Part shown: positions 47,561 to 59,671 of the stretch, piece after piece | Layout of the letters: every line of letters starts with the position of its first letter | How positions within the stretch are numbered: position 1 is the stretch's first letter | Assembly: GCA_003439945.1 (NCBI GenBank) | Contig: QVRM01002115.1 | Span: 132,501 to 196,500 of the forward strand | Direction of reading: 5' to 3' | Length of the DNA stretch: 64,000 nt | Source: Dermanyssus gallinae | Lineage: Eukaryota; Arthropoda; Arachnida; Mesostigmata; Dermanyssidae | Notes under the pieces: generated by a model | Seen by the model: only the letters and a program-made list of their open reading frames with translations | What the model was told of the DNA's origin: nothing | Database searches by the model: none | Position numbers and translations under genes: made by a program

Positions 47561-50500
47561 TTAAGCGACACAGTTAAGATCACACGGCGACACGACTGAC
47601 AATGATGACGATGACGACAGTACAACTCCCACAGCGCGTACACTCGGCTCTCGTCTATATCGTCGAGACAATGCTGCTTGAACAACATGCACATATATCT
47701 GCATCTGTGTCGAAGAGGAGTAGCATATCGTTGTGACGCGACAAACAATATTGACGCCAGCCGGCCTGACAAGAAGAAGCAACGTAGAACAGTCGCGTAG
47801 AAGGGGCAGCGGCAGCGGCAGCCGCAGCAGGCGAAGGAGGAACAGGAGAATTGCCGGCGAGAACGATTAAAATCGCTAAAATCGCTTGTTCGATCGACCT
47901 ATGCTGGTGACGATCGGCTGGCCACCAAACAACAGAATACGATCGATGATGGTGGTGTACGACAGCTTTCAGCTACCGAAAGCGGACATTTACGATACAG
48001 AGAGAGGTAATTTGTGATGTGATGATGCTGCTGGTGGTCGCTTCTTATCGCGCTCGCTTCTTCGAAACGTGTTCACAACAAACCAGCGACACGCAACAAC
48101 AACAACAATAGGCCCCGAAAGCCCCGAAACGTAGGCGAATTTTCACCGCACGAACGCTTTTTTTCGCGCTCCGAACACACAACGCTGCTGCGAGCAAGCA
48201 GAATCACACCCACACACACTCGCGACCAACCGCACACTACCGGACCCGCCGGTGTCTCACCTGATTCTACTCGGTGCAGAGTAGAAAACAAGCGGGCAAG
48301 ATGGCTGCCCACCAGAGGGCGTTGGCGTCGTTGGAACGGCCCGACTCTCTCTGTCTCTCTCTCTCGTTCTCTCGTTGTCTCGTTCTCGCTTCTATAATAA
48401 AATATGGAAAACCAACAATTCCAAAAATCAACATACAATCGACACTATGACCGGCTTATTATTTATGTGAACTCGGTTTGGCTCGGTAACGGCGCGGTCA
48501 AACGTCGGTGCTAAATCGTTGCCAGATCTCGATGTCGTGGATATATAGGATAGAAGAAGAAAACATAGTGTTTGACGTTGAAGCTGATCCATTCGCATAT
48601 TTAGCGCTCTCGACGTTTTGCGTGGTAAACGAACTCATTCATGATCAAGCAACGTTGGCGCCTAAAACCTCAAATCAATTCGATTAAGGTCGGACTGGTA
48701 AATGTTAAACGACGTACTCAGAAACGTAATAGCCGTCGCCCTCTGTGCTCAGTACTGTTTGGGCTCCGAACAAGCTATGTGCTTAATAGAGCTTGAAATT
48801 AATGTGTGCAATTATCTACAAGAAATGTCAATAAACAAACAGTTGAAACAGCTTAAATCTTGTCCCTGAAGTAGTTCCACCAGAACAACGCCCGCTTCGA
48901 TTGAGAGCAATCTTCTTCTAGCTGCAAACTATAATAGATATGATACTCTTGAACAAACTAACAACCACTGCACGGTTTGTGTGAACGCGCTCCAGTGCGA
49001 GAGAATCTCACTGTCGTGTGTCAATGTTACATTACGTGACCATATTGAAGTTTTTTAGTACTTTATTTGTTGAGCTTTGTTGCACGAAAACATGAGTGAA
49101 TGCTTCGCACTAGCCTGTGGCTATATGAAGTTGTAACACAAATGAGAAACTACAATTAAGAATGAATAAACGTCATATCAATGAGTGAACACCAAGTATC
49201 TGCGCATCTGCAAATCCCAGCGTCCGCGCATTAGGACCACCGCTTGTTTCCGTATCGTGCGCGCGAGTGCAGGTTCGCGCAACCAGCCGGCAAAATAAAC
49301 AACTGGATTTGTGCGGTGTTCGATGTTGACCGTCCTGGTGTGACTGTTCTTAGTTTTTCTAACCTGTTGTACATTAAATGTGTATTGATTGCGCGTTGAT
49401 CAGTAGAATTAGCTCGACGACGACGACGACAGCGTGGTACTACGAGTAAGTTGGCAGCCGCCAAGGACTGCATCACGTTAGGCAGGCAAGGTAAGAAAAA
49501 CAGCGTCGACAGTTCGGAAGAGCCTTTGTTTAGTACAATGGTACATGAATACACTAACACGCATCACGCTATACCTACTCGGGGACTGACCAGTCTGACC
49601 ATCTGACGATCTACATATATAAACGATGCTAGTGTTCCACCACGTTTGCCCTGATTGTCTCCAATTCAAGCAATGATACTATAGAAGGCTTGTCTTTGAG
49701 AGCCCCGGTTTGCTGTCTCGCCTGTATTTCACTGGTGTTTTTGCCCACCTACATGTTAAGATATCCAGGGTTTTCTCAACAGTCCATGCAGAAGAGCTCA
49801 ACTGTCTATATGAACTAAATGCTACCTATCAATAGACGAATAAACTTGATGAGGATGATTAAATGTAATCACTAATGGACTGTCATCCCATAGGCGACTG
49901 TTAGAAACACCCTGCTTTGCAGAGTTAGATGAACTCTAAAACTAAATGTGAATAAAAACTAATAGATCTAAATAATAAAGATCTAAATGACTTTTTAAAA
50001 CGTATCGAATAGTCAACGTTGTCAGCCGTACTGCGTGGCAGTCCCTAGTTCTGTATAGCCTGCACGTTTTTCTTTGATGTTTATTACGTTTACGCTTGTT
50101 CTGTTGGGTGACTTGGTGAATTCAAGCTTAACAGGGTGGTACTATCACAAAAATATGATAATGTTGTCTGTTGTTCATACATGAAATATTACTTTGGCTT
50201 TGAAATTGCAATCACACATATATTTAAGCCAAATCTGCTTAAATAGATTTATAGATCGCAAGCGCATTCCAGCTTTAGGCACTTTAACTCAACAATTGGT
50301 TCAACTCACCGCGCCAGGTCTGCTTACCTACCAAAAATGGCCCACTAAGCATACTTATTTAATAGTGTTTTTCAATTGAGAAAAAACACTCACACCCATT
50401 AAAAGTTTGAGAATAGGTTGAGGATATATACGCCCCATTACCTCTAATCATTCGCTTTACGGGGTGAAACTAAAAATGTACACTTGTTATCCTAAGGGAA

Positions 50501-51108
50501 ACTTCGGAAGGAACCAGCTACTAGATGGTTCGATTAGTCTTTCGCCCCTATACCCAGATCAGATTATCGATTTGCACGTCAGAACAACTTCAGACATCCA
50601 CCAGAGTTTCCTCTGGCTTCATCTTGACTAGGCATAGGTCACCATCTTTCGGGTCTCAGACATCACGCTTGTAGTCTACAAATGCCAGAAAGCATAAGTA
50701 GCTTATTGCGTAATCATGGAAAAACCACAAATAACAATACGTTTGCATTTCACTTCGCCTTCGGGTCATTAAACCCAATGACTCGCGTGCCATTTGAACT
50801 CCTTTGTCCGTGTCCTAACAAAATTCCCTGCGATTCATACTTAGATCGAGTGGAGGTAGATTTTGCTACCGTTATGAAATATGAGATGTTATGAGAGATT
50901 ATTATACTTGTTACTGATAGGGCACGCCATAGATGCAAACTCGCATATTTTTTTAATTGCAAAGTTAATATTCACGTTTTAGATAAATGGCATGCGATTG
51001 ATCATTCGTTTTCACTGCAATTTATCAGGCTTTCCATGAACACATGTTACGATTATCGCTGGTTAATGTATTCAACATTTTTGGCTGTTTTCTAATTATG
51101 TTCTGCAG
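47561..51108. other. No gene recognised
   Basis: The part to 48450 remains moderately GC-rich with CAA tracts and a CT-rich run (48346-48380). Beyond that the DNA is AT-rich and featureless to the start of MRPL9. The MRPL9 promoter must lie in the last few hundred bases, but no TATA box is evident. Confidence 0.4.
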
Positions 51109-52332
51109 ATGGTGCTTTGGTCCGCAGCAGTGCGAGCTGCATGTCTACAGTGCAGTCTAGCGCCAGCGTCGGTCTTTACGATACAGGCTCGCGGTGTGAC
51201 AATTCTTCGACGGAAGTTTCAGTACATTGAACTTTCGGTATGTGTGATACGGTTATATATATACATACATACGTGTGTTTAGTTTCTAATTGGAGAAGTG
51301 CCTAAGACGTGTGTGTAGGTATGTGAAAAGCCACGTATTCTGCTTGGCATATTTGACATTGTCAAATTGACGGTAAAAACCATAGACGGCATACCGTTAT
51401 TTGCTTGATTTTTTGGGGTCGGCGCTTTCTCTATCTAAATCGGGAAAAATTAGACACCGATGTAGTATTGATGTACAAAGAAACGCTTTAATATCTAAAC
51501 TTTTTATAAGATTATTCGAAGGCGATGTGTGAAATATTGCCGTTGGGCGCCGTTCCAAATCGTTTGAGGAATTTCTATCTTCCTGTAGCATATGATGAAT
51601 ATTTGAACGTACCAGATAGATTACGCATGTATTATACGTCTTATTTGTGTATGTGTGTGTTTGAATTCAGGATTTGGATGAACGCAAAAGGCTGTCGAAA
51701 GCTCAGAGGAAAACGTACGAGGTTGTTCAGGTCACGGAGAGCTTAAAAAGGACTCCGCTCACTATTGTCTTGAAGGAGTTCGTTGAGGGTGAGTGAATCG
51801 ATCAATTAGAAGTGAAGTCCTTCTACCGACTTGTCGAAGCCTCCGTTTTGGACGGACACGCGTGTAAGAATATCATGCATGTCATCACCTCGTCGATCAT
51901 GATCTATACGGCAACCGGCGATTCTACTATTCTAAGGGTAGTCAGCTATCGTGTCTACCCCACTTCTGGCGAGATGTCGCTTTTTGGATTTCTATTTGTC
52001 CATTTGATGATTTGTAACATTGAACAAACGCTTGCTGGGACGTCAACATTTGGGCTAGTGTATCTGTGTATGTTACGTATAAACTTTTTGCCCGTGCACT
52101 TCATGTTTTGTTATTTTACATTCATAATTGTTAAGTTCTGAACGATGTGGGAAGACCGCTTTTTTATGACCCAACGTGGTTCTCCAGCCGATACACGGTG
52201 TTTGCGGCACGTTATGCTGTTAATTGTTTTATACAGAGCCTGGTTGGTGCGACTGTGTAAGCAGTCACTTACCCACTCAACGTAATATTTATTTTCTTCT
52301 GATTGAAGCCTTATAACAGCATATTTTAACGC

Positions 52333-52400
<68 letters not shown>

Positions 52401-53762
52401 CGTTGAAATATGCTGCTTATGAGGCTTCCCACATACACCACAACGGTTTGTGGTGTGAGATGCCTGATTTAAATTAGTGGCGCCAGGGAAAACCTGGGAA
52501 GATTAGGCGTTTTCCTTTTCTATAGGTTTTCGACGGGTGCAGACGGTTAATAATATATACCGCAGACTGCGTAAGATGAATTCGGTGGACTCTAGAAGGT
52601 CCTATTTAAACTGTCGTTACCGCTACTTTAGTGAAATTAGTATTCTATCAAAATGCTGTCCTCACTAAAATCGTTTTGAATTCTGCGACTCCACTCAACT
52701 CTGGAAATTCACTAGCGGATTGTGTGGAGGCGACACGATACAATGGACCGCGATATTAATTGGCAACGATTTTGGAAAAACCCGGTGGAAATAGCAGGAG
52801 AGTTAAACCGCCACTTTGCCACGTTGGGTAATACTAAGGTCGGCAACCTCGAGAAGAGCAGGGATATGGGGACTTTACTTGTTTCCTAGATTCTTGGGAT
52901 TTTTCTCAGTCTTAAAACAAAATTGAGTTCTGAATTTTATTTTATTAAAAATCCAGGTGCTAAACCTTAGTTCATCCATAGCTTTTGCTGACGACACGAT
53001 GAGAGTGAATCGTCGGAATTTTGATTCGGATTTGCACTAGCTGCTTCGAAATGTTGACAATACAATTAGCATTTTAAATACTTTCGGACTAGTTGTCACT
53101 GCTATTAAAACCAAAATTATAGTTTTTCTTTTATCGTCTAGCCTTACATGACAAGCTATAATATAATTCTCGTGGTTGGTGGCTATGATGGAATTATCCG
53201 GATTCCAGAGAGATTTTCTAGGAGACGTGGGGATTCGGCCCGTGGTTTATTCAGCCGATTTCACCTACTCACGGCGGAAAAACACGCTGCGTGTTTCTAT
53301 GTTTTTTTTTTAATTCACTTTATTTCAGTCATTTTTATTTACTGAGAACGTGAATTAACCACGTTTGATACATTGGTTAAAGACTTAACTTTGTGACCAT
53401 GCTTAATGCGTTACGTACTTAACGTTTGACCAGGTGTTGGTTACGCGGGCGACGTGATCACGATGAGCCCAGGCAGGGCCCGCGCCCTACTCCTGCTGCC
53501 TGGCATGGCCGAATATGCTACGCCGGAGGCCCTTGAACGTGCACGGGTCCTGCAGAGCACGGATGAACGCAAGCGGTTTTCTTCTCTCTTTGCGCCCAGG
53601 ATCATCCGATTACTACGCGAGACTTTGTTTTCTCTTGGTCGGTGCTACCTTAATTTACACACATATTTCTAGGACGAATTACTGCGAGTATCAGAAAAAT
53701 CACACGATTTCACCCTAAACAGTTTAGCATTATTATTTGAAAATAATAAAAAATAACATTTT

Positions 53763-53814
<52 letters not shown>

Positions 53815-55498
53815 GAGCACATATGTGCATATAAGCGGAGAAGGCAGCTTCGTTTTAAGGCCGTGCGGGGCTCAAGAGAGCTGACTACTCACTAAAGTCA
53901 CCTCGAGGTGCGGTCCGTAAAGATTGCCTGCACAAGATTTTCGACAGGTTCCCTTCAAACTTTTGCCTTGAGTTCGAGGCGAAACTTTGAGGGCGATATT
54001 CACTCTCTGGCGATCAGCCTCGAAGAACTCGCTGTTCAGAAAAGTGTGTTGAGCGTCGTTGAATTCGCCTGATGGCACAGTCCGGTGTCTTGGCTTTAGC
54101 GACTCAGTATATACAATCATGTTGAAAATATTGTGATTGATACGTGACGGATTGCAGAGTCTTGTCAATGATATCTGTGTTGTTTGTTGTCTGTGTTGAT
54201 TCGTGCCGCATTCATGTGTGCGGCGGAGACAGATATGAATCCAACGAAGAGTTGGCGTGTCGAGCCATGGCACGTTCGAGCGGCGCTTCGCTGTGCCGGC
54301 GTGATGGTACCTGAACAGGCTATTACCCTACCCGAACAACCTATCGAAGGGCCAAAGGAAGTGAGTACAGGAGCGATCTAGGTCTTTAAGATCATGCTTC
54401 AAGATTCTCTGCCTGCAAATATATAATATATATATATAAACATGAGAGATTAAAATTTGTCTAGCATACTAATAATTCTATCTGTGTAGGTAGGCTCTAA
54501 TCTCTGTATATAGACGAACGTTTCATTTTATATGGTGTTGTCAAATTCGTCCGTTTAGTCAAACTGAGGCTGTAAAACTTTCGTTACCCGGAGTTTAACG
54601 TTTTGATTGTGGTAGTAGTATTATTGAGAAAAAAATCATCTCATAACAATTCTATGCACTTGCAGGCCCTTGGCAAGGACTTCATTGTGCGCATTTTGAT
54701 CAACGGAAAAGACAAGGCTTTGTGCCGACTTCGTATTCGTTCCGCGACGGAGGCCCATGTGAGTATCTGCGATATCCCTCACCTCTGTTATGTGTCTTTG
54801 CGCGTATGATCATTCGCGCAGCATTACAATTTAATTGCTCGTTTGGTACCAGCTGAAGCTGAGAGCTTCACTAGCGTACGCTTGCGCAATGACATTTTCT
54901 TAAGCTCCTTATGAGAGTGTTAATTTAACGGTTACCTGTAACGTACTCCCTCTGACAGAATTCTAACACTAACCGTCGGGCGCCGTTTGATAGATACAAA
55001 TATATAATATATTTTTTTTATAGTTTTCTATATAGTAGCTATCTTTTATTATGGCAGTTGGGGGTCACACTTTTGTAAATCCCTACGGCATATATATAGC
55101 TGCTCCGCACCAGGGCGCAGCTAGTACGTTGAGCTTACAAACACTAGATGTTTCTATAGCACAATGTATGCCAGTTTGTCCATGGTATTTTATATTTAAT
55201 TGTTGGTTACGTTTGGCGTTCAGACATTTTGTGTTTCTAAGTTATATTTAGTTCAATGGTGCAGGGTATTAGTCAGGCACGACAAGACGGTGCGTTCGGG
55301 CTTCATATAATCAATTTTGTATTTCAGGGGCTGATTGCGCAACTTACTGCCGACGAAGAAATGCCATGGTTTGTCGAGGAGCCCATTCCTTACTTAGAAT
55401 CGCAAAAAGAGGAAATCGATCAGTTGCACAAAGCAACCGTTACGAAGTATAATAGAGAAATGGAAGAGCTGAGAAACAAAGGACACGGCATATCGTGA
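51109..55498 (+). CDS. MRPL9: Mitochondrial large-subunit ribosomal protein bL9m, complete, 6 exons
   Basis: Exons: 51109-51237, 51671-51788, 53434-53637, 54233-54360, 54666-54758 and 55328-55498. All use GT-AG and keep phase, giving 280 aa. The start ATG opens an Arg/Ala-rich, acid-free presequence (MVLWSAAVRAACLQCSLAP) typical of mitochondrial import. Exon 2 has RKTYEVVQVTESLKR and LTIVLKEFVEG. Exon 3 has GYAGDVITMSPGRARALLLL then PGMAEYATPEA, the bL9 N-domain that binds 23S-type rRNA. Exon 4 has WRVEPWHVRAAL and exons 5-6 the C-terminal part. Length agrees with animal MRPL9 (about 260-270 aa). The exon 3 donor (gtcggt at 53638) was chosen by phase and is the weakest junction. Intron 2 holds a LINE relic and a long AT palindrome. 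The gene ends tail-to-tail with the lipocalin gene. Confidence 0.95.
52305..52428. repeat. 124-bp near-perfect palindrome with (AT)n centre in MRPL9 intron 2
   Basis: Left arm gaagccttataacagcatat + tttaacgc (52305-52332) is complementary, with about two changes and one inserted base, to the right arm gcgttgaaatatgctgctta + tgaggcttc (52400-52428). The middle is uninterrupted alternating AT, itself self-complementary, so the whole 124 bp can form one hairpin in RNA or a cruciform in DNA. Confidence 0.85.
52740..53140 (+). pseudogene. Degraded LINE (non-LTR reverse transcriptase) in MRPL9 intron 2
   Basis: NPVEIAGELNRHFATLG (about 52780-52830) resembles the linker between endonuclease and RT in non-LTR elements. 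SIAFADDTMRVN (about 52978-53015) contains the RT catalytic F-A-D-D box. ILNTFGLVVTAIKTKI (about 53072-53120) matches the following ...GL.VN..KTK... motif. Several stops and a large internal deletion make it dead. It is in the same orientation as MRPL9. Confidence 0.65.
53767..53811. repeat. (AT)n microsatellite in MRPL9 intron 3
   Basis: Uninterrupted alternating AT, about 45 bp. Confidence 0.9.
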
Positions 55499-55688
55499 AT
55501 GCCAGAGAATGCAACCGGAATTCATTTTAGATTTAGAGGAAAGGGTATATGTATGCAAATGAAAAGCAACAAATAAGAGTTTTTATTGATTATGTTTTGT
55601 TTCGTATAGCCCGTGTAAGCGTGCACACCCCAGGCTAGGTAGTATTTTAGAAATGCGTTATTATACTGATTGAGAGTGCTAGTGACAA

Positions 55689-55694
55689 AATAAA
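55689..55694 (+). promoter_or_regulatory. Candidate polyadenylation signal of MRPL9
   Basis: An AATAAA hexamer 191 bases after the MRPL9 stop codon, followed by a GT-rich stretch. It is the first canonical hexamer after the stop. Confidence 0.45.
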
Positions 55695-56235
55695 CTCACG
55701 CTATATTATGTAACTTGAGTGGTAATTAATTGCAGTATAACTCATTATATTTAAATTTTATTGTATTATTTGCTTGATCTGAAGACATTAGTCTGAGAGA
55801 GTACACTTGTCTCACCATCGGCTTGTAAACCTGCTTCAAATGTATTTGTGGTTATCCTACTTGATATAGTACAGAAAACGTTGATATATTGTTTACTAAG
55901 TACTCGGGTCTGGAAATAGACATGTATGACAGCCTCTCGCATCATGTGCAAATGGCTTTGCCGCAAAATAGTTGTTAGGGTAAAGCAGTTCCGTCTGTTC
56001 GGGCCATTTATCTGAGCTAAGCTAACTGAACTCTGTCTAATCGTGTTTATAGCTGGCCATACGATTTGTTTATTTGTTTATTTTTGCATTCCAAATTTGT
56101 TTTTTGATTCTAGCATGCGTTAGCAACATATGGACTAGTCGAAGGAAGTTATATTGCTATCGCTCTATGCAGCCACTGTTACTTGACTTGTGAAGCTCGA
56201 CGTTTCTCCTTTTATCATGTTTCTTGGTATGCTTT

Positions 56236-56241
56236 TTTATT
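56236..56241 (-). promoter_or_regulatory. Candidate polyadenylation signal of the lipocalin gene
   Basis: AATAAA on the minus strand (TTTATT on plus), about 280 bases past the lipocalin stop codon. Together with 55689 it leaves about 540 bp between the two convergent transcripts. Confidence 0.3.
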
Positions 56242-56517
56242 GCTTATTTTTGCCATGCGTTACAATACAACTGGACAGCCGCACAAGCGTGGTCTGGCTA
56301 ATTGTATAACCATTCAAACCAACAGTGACGGACATTTGGAAGACATTTTGGTGACAAATAACGTTGCCATGTGTTGCATACGTTACTTTACGAAGACAAC
56401 GGCAAATGTCATGTGCGACAATAGCCCGAGGCATGTCTGATAACATGTCTCTCGAAGAGTTACGAAGAATGGGCTGCATCAGTTGCGTTACAATGTGTGT
56501 ATCATTCCGGATCGCTT

Positions 56518-59409
56518 CTAAAGAGTGTCTTTGCAGTCTTCATTTTTCACTTTTCGCATGTCGGCGGATTTGACGCTGACCTTCTTGAGCGCTTCGTCTA
56601 TTTGCGCCTGGAACGCGTCCTGATTTTGAGGTTTTGTCGTGGTCACGTGATACGCCGCTAAAGATGGAAATAGTAGAAGAACATATTACGGCGATGCACA
56701 TTAGTACATGATGAATCGGTCGAAGCGCTTAGATCATACTGCTAGTTAAGGTAGGCCCAAATAAAAATCATGGAGTTTTGAAGTTATGACTATTATGAAT
56801 TGTATAAAGAACACTCTCATTCGAATTTTCGTCACGGTTTCGCACCGCTCTACTTGCATCAGATACCATGCGTACGCATCCATTGAGTGGATCTAGCTAG
56901 GATGGCCAACGCTGAGTAACACCCGTCGTTGTAAAAAAAAAAGGCGATAAACACCCCGCTGATTACATACATACAAATTGAGCTGTTACGGATTGCAATT
57001 TTGTATTGTATCGTGAGGCTCGCCATTTGACGCGATTGGGATCAAGCATGCGACGTACCCTTGTCGCCGGTTTTCGCCCAGAGGACAGACCAGTTCTCGT
57101 AGTCGGTTGCCACAACGCCGATCTCGAACAAAAGATCGCCTTCGTCTTCAAGGAAGAAACGCGCAGGATGTGACGCGTCCTCCTTCACGATAAGCTCGAT
57201 CTGATTCAACTGATTGCTGGTCACACCACCATCCATTGTAGGCAACAATTCGGTAGGGAAACGATTAAATAGTTAACAGACCGCTCGGAAGGTGAACTCA
57301 TATGCCAGAACTATATGTGCCCTACTTATATAAACTATATAAATACTAAAATTGTTTATATACACTACTTTACAAAAAAAAAATATATATATATATGTTT
57401 TTTCAAGAGAAACCGCTTTTAAAAGTTTGAGGGAGATTTACCGAGTAAAATGGCTTAGTGGCAAAAGTGGCTTTGCATTCGGGAGGCCTGGATTTCGAGA
57501 CCCAGACCTGCCACTCCTAAATTGGTTTTCTTGGTTCCCAGTTTAAACAAGGTAAATGCCGGAGTGGACTAAAAATCGATCATGGTCGAAAAAAAAAACG
57601 GGGAGCACAGATGTCTCAATAAAGAGAGATGGTGCATTACCATCCAACCCTCCCATTAAGTTTGAAGTTTGAGAAAGTTTGAGATTTGTGATTTGATAGA
57701 GAAGCAATGGATGCTTCAAACCTGTACACAACAATACTTAAATGTGCTCTGCCGAAATTTTAAATTTTTCAATAGAACTAATGACCAACATGTTGTACAT
57801 TGTATTATATATTGACTCTAAATTACTAACCGAATTGAACAGCGCATCGAAGGACGTAGACTTTTGGTTACAATATGAAAGTAATCATTCAGGACGAGGC
57901 TCGATCAAGTCAAAATACATTTTAACGGCTATAAAAGCTTCTTTGGCATTTATTAATTCTAAGTTTTGTTAACGCATTATTGATCGGCTAACGGAAATTG
58001 AGAAAAGTGTGTAACCACTAAGGAGGCGAACCAGTATTATTAGTAGTAGAGCATCAGTCCCTAAAAACCTTTTCCAGATTCTGGTCGTCATACAGGACAA
58101 TACACACCTACTATATCAAAGCGATGGGACTTAGCCTTACGAGGCTTCGATGAATGCTTTAGTTTATCTATATTGGTTAGTATACTTTCTGTTTTAATTT
58201 GATTTTACCGTCAGCGTGTAATAATTACTACATTTCGCAAGTATATTTTCTTTCTTTCTTCCGACCAAACGGATATAAGCACGCTTGTTTGCAGTGGTAT
58301 TTGTAGATATAGCAAATCTCCCTACAAATAAAATGTGACCCGCTGCTCACTCTGCGTCGATCCACTGTGATGCAATCCTGAATTTTCCGTTATTCTCGCG
58401 GACTACGAAATGCGCGCAGCGATCTGCGTCCCCGTAGATGGAACTCGTATAGCTATCGATCCACCATTTCTGACCATGAGTGAACTGCAAATCAGAGGAT
58501 GAATAAATATGGGTAGCTGAAAGTAATTAGCCGTCGAAGACGTGTATAAGTACGACTCTCCTCCAAACGATTGAGAAATAATAGAATAGAATAGAAAACG
58601 CCTTTGTTTACCGCGTAAAGGGGGTTGATGGAGGCTGGAAGGCAATGAAGCCTGAAAGTGAACTGGGTTTCCATTTGGCTACATCCTCGGTAAAAACAAC
58701 CTCCTTAAAAAATGTTTTTAATTCTACATCCTCGGTGAAAAATATAATCGCTAATACGGCTGGACGAATTACTATATTTTCTCTAATCAGAAAGAAGTAA
58801 GTGTCTTTACGCAGATCCGATCGTTCTTGCTAGTCTTATAGTGTAGGACTGGACACTGGCCGTCTAAGGGCCACGTGTAATTCCCACAAACAATCCGTTT
58901 GGCCTTTATAACCCAACTATGCCGAAACACCTCTGCTGGTTGAATATCTCAGTAAAGCAGAAATTTGTAGAGCTCATAGAGAGCAACGAACTCGTAGAGC
59001 TCAATGTTTCTGATTTCTAGTGCAAAACAAGAGTGTCGACCGTACCTACGCTGCCGCGGGCGATTAATGTCTTCTCTAACAATGAGACAACCGTTTACCA
59101 GGGACGGGGCTGTGTCTGCCTCGGGTTCCAGTTGGTCAGCAAATAAACAAACTTCAGTTGGTCGGCGCGATTTGCTGCGCATATTGCATTGAAAAAAAAG
59201 AAAGCATTGCAGCTCTTTCGTAAGTCCTTAGCCAGCTTGGCCGTTCGTTGGTCGTATCCGATACTTCGGCACTAGCCGTCTCGTATAGCCATACTGGGCC
59301 ATCGGTCATCTCCTCCTACCTTCTTGTGGTCGAACGGCTCCATGAGAACAGCGGGGCCTGCCACCGTTCCGGCAATGGCGAACGTGGCGAACATCAGCAA
59401 ACGTCTCAT
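56518..59409 (-). CDS. Secreted lipocalin, complete, 4 exons
   Basis: Exons: 59409-59320, 58484-58351, 57216-57059 and 56657-56518. Introns are GT-AG with phases 0, 2, 1, giving 173 aa. Exon 1 encodes a signal peptide, MRRLLMFATFAIAGTVAG. Mature features are those of the lipocalin fold (eight-stranded barrel that binds small hydrophobic ligands outside the cell). The first-strand block FTHGQKWWIDSYTSS (Trp37-Trp38) stands where G.W(Y/W) is conserved, followed by Cys53 in GDADRCAHFV. VVATDYENWSVLW (Thr112-Asp113-Tyr114) matches the TDY motif. A C-terminal helix-like stretch then reaches Cys169 in NEDCKDTL, a likely disulfide partner of Cys53. Length is normal for the family. It resembles apolipoprotein D-like arthropod lipocalins, but ligand and orthology are unknown. 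Intron 2 contains SINE A copy 2 and intron 1 a SINE C tail. Confidence 0.9.
57434..57659 (+). repeat. tRNA-derived SINE, family A, copy 2 (in lipocalin intron 2)
   Basis: Aligns throughout with 14854-15062: A-box-like tggcttagtggcaaaagtgg (57451 on), B-box-like ggatttcgagacc (57490-57502), and a tail ending ccatccaaccctcccattaa. Antisense to the lipocalin gene. Short aagtttga repeats on both sides (57423, 57659) may be an eroded target duplication. Confidence 0.8.
58692..58723 (+). repeat. 32-bp SINE family C tail inserted with 13-bp target duplication
   Basis: The 13-bp string ctacatcctcggt occurs at 58679-58691 and 58724-58736. Between them lie only 32 bases (aaaaacaacctccttaaaaa and on), identical to the 3' end of the SINE at 42135-42390 apart from an extra T and slight end variation. 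This is an extreme 5'-truncated retroposition in lipocalin intron 1. Confidence 0.85.
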
Positions 59410-59561
59410 CTTGTACTCGGTAGTAGGGAATGATCAGCAACACCACGACACCAATAGTAAGACACGCAGCACGGCTGGGTGATGCGCACAATCACCAATA
59501 GCCGATGTCGGTCGGTGCTTTCTGCGGTACTGACCCGTCGAACGAGTGCAATATTGCTTGT

Positions 59562-59571
59562 CCTTATAAAG
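59562..59571 (-). promoter_or_regulatory. Candidate TATA box of the lipocalin gene
   Basis: Minus strand reads gctttataagg about 155 bases before the lipocalin ATG. This is a plausible distance for a short 5' UTR. No other core element was checked. Confidence 0.4.
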
Positions 59572-59625
59572 CGTCTAGATTGGTCATTTTGAATCAGCTC
59601 ATTTTGCACACACAAACACACACGT

Positions 59626-59627
<2 letters not shown>

Positions 59628-59667
<40 letters not shown>
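59628..59667. repeat. (AT)n microsatellite upstream of the lipocalin gene
   Basis: Uninterrupted alternating AT, about 40 bp. Confidence 0.9.

Positions 59668-59671
<4 letters not shown>

Noticed and set aside
58949..59182. An additional lipocalin exon between exons 1 and 2
   Set aside because: A frame with an acceptor-like site exists, but joining it breaks phase or adds a non-lipocalin stretch. Direct joining of 59320 to 58484 is in phase and gives the normal family length.
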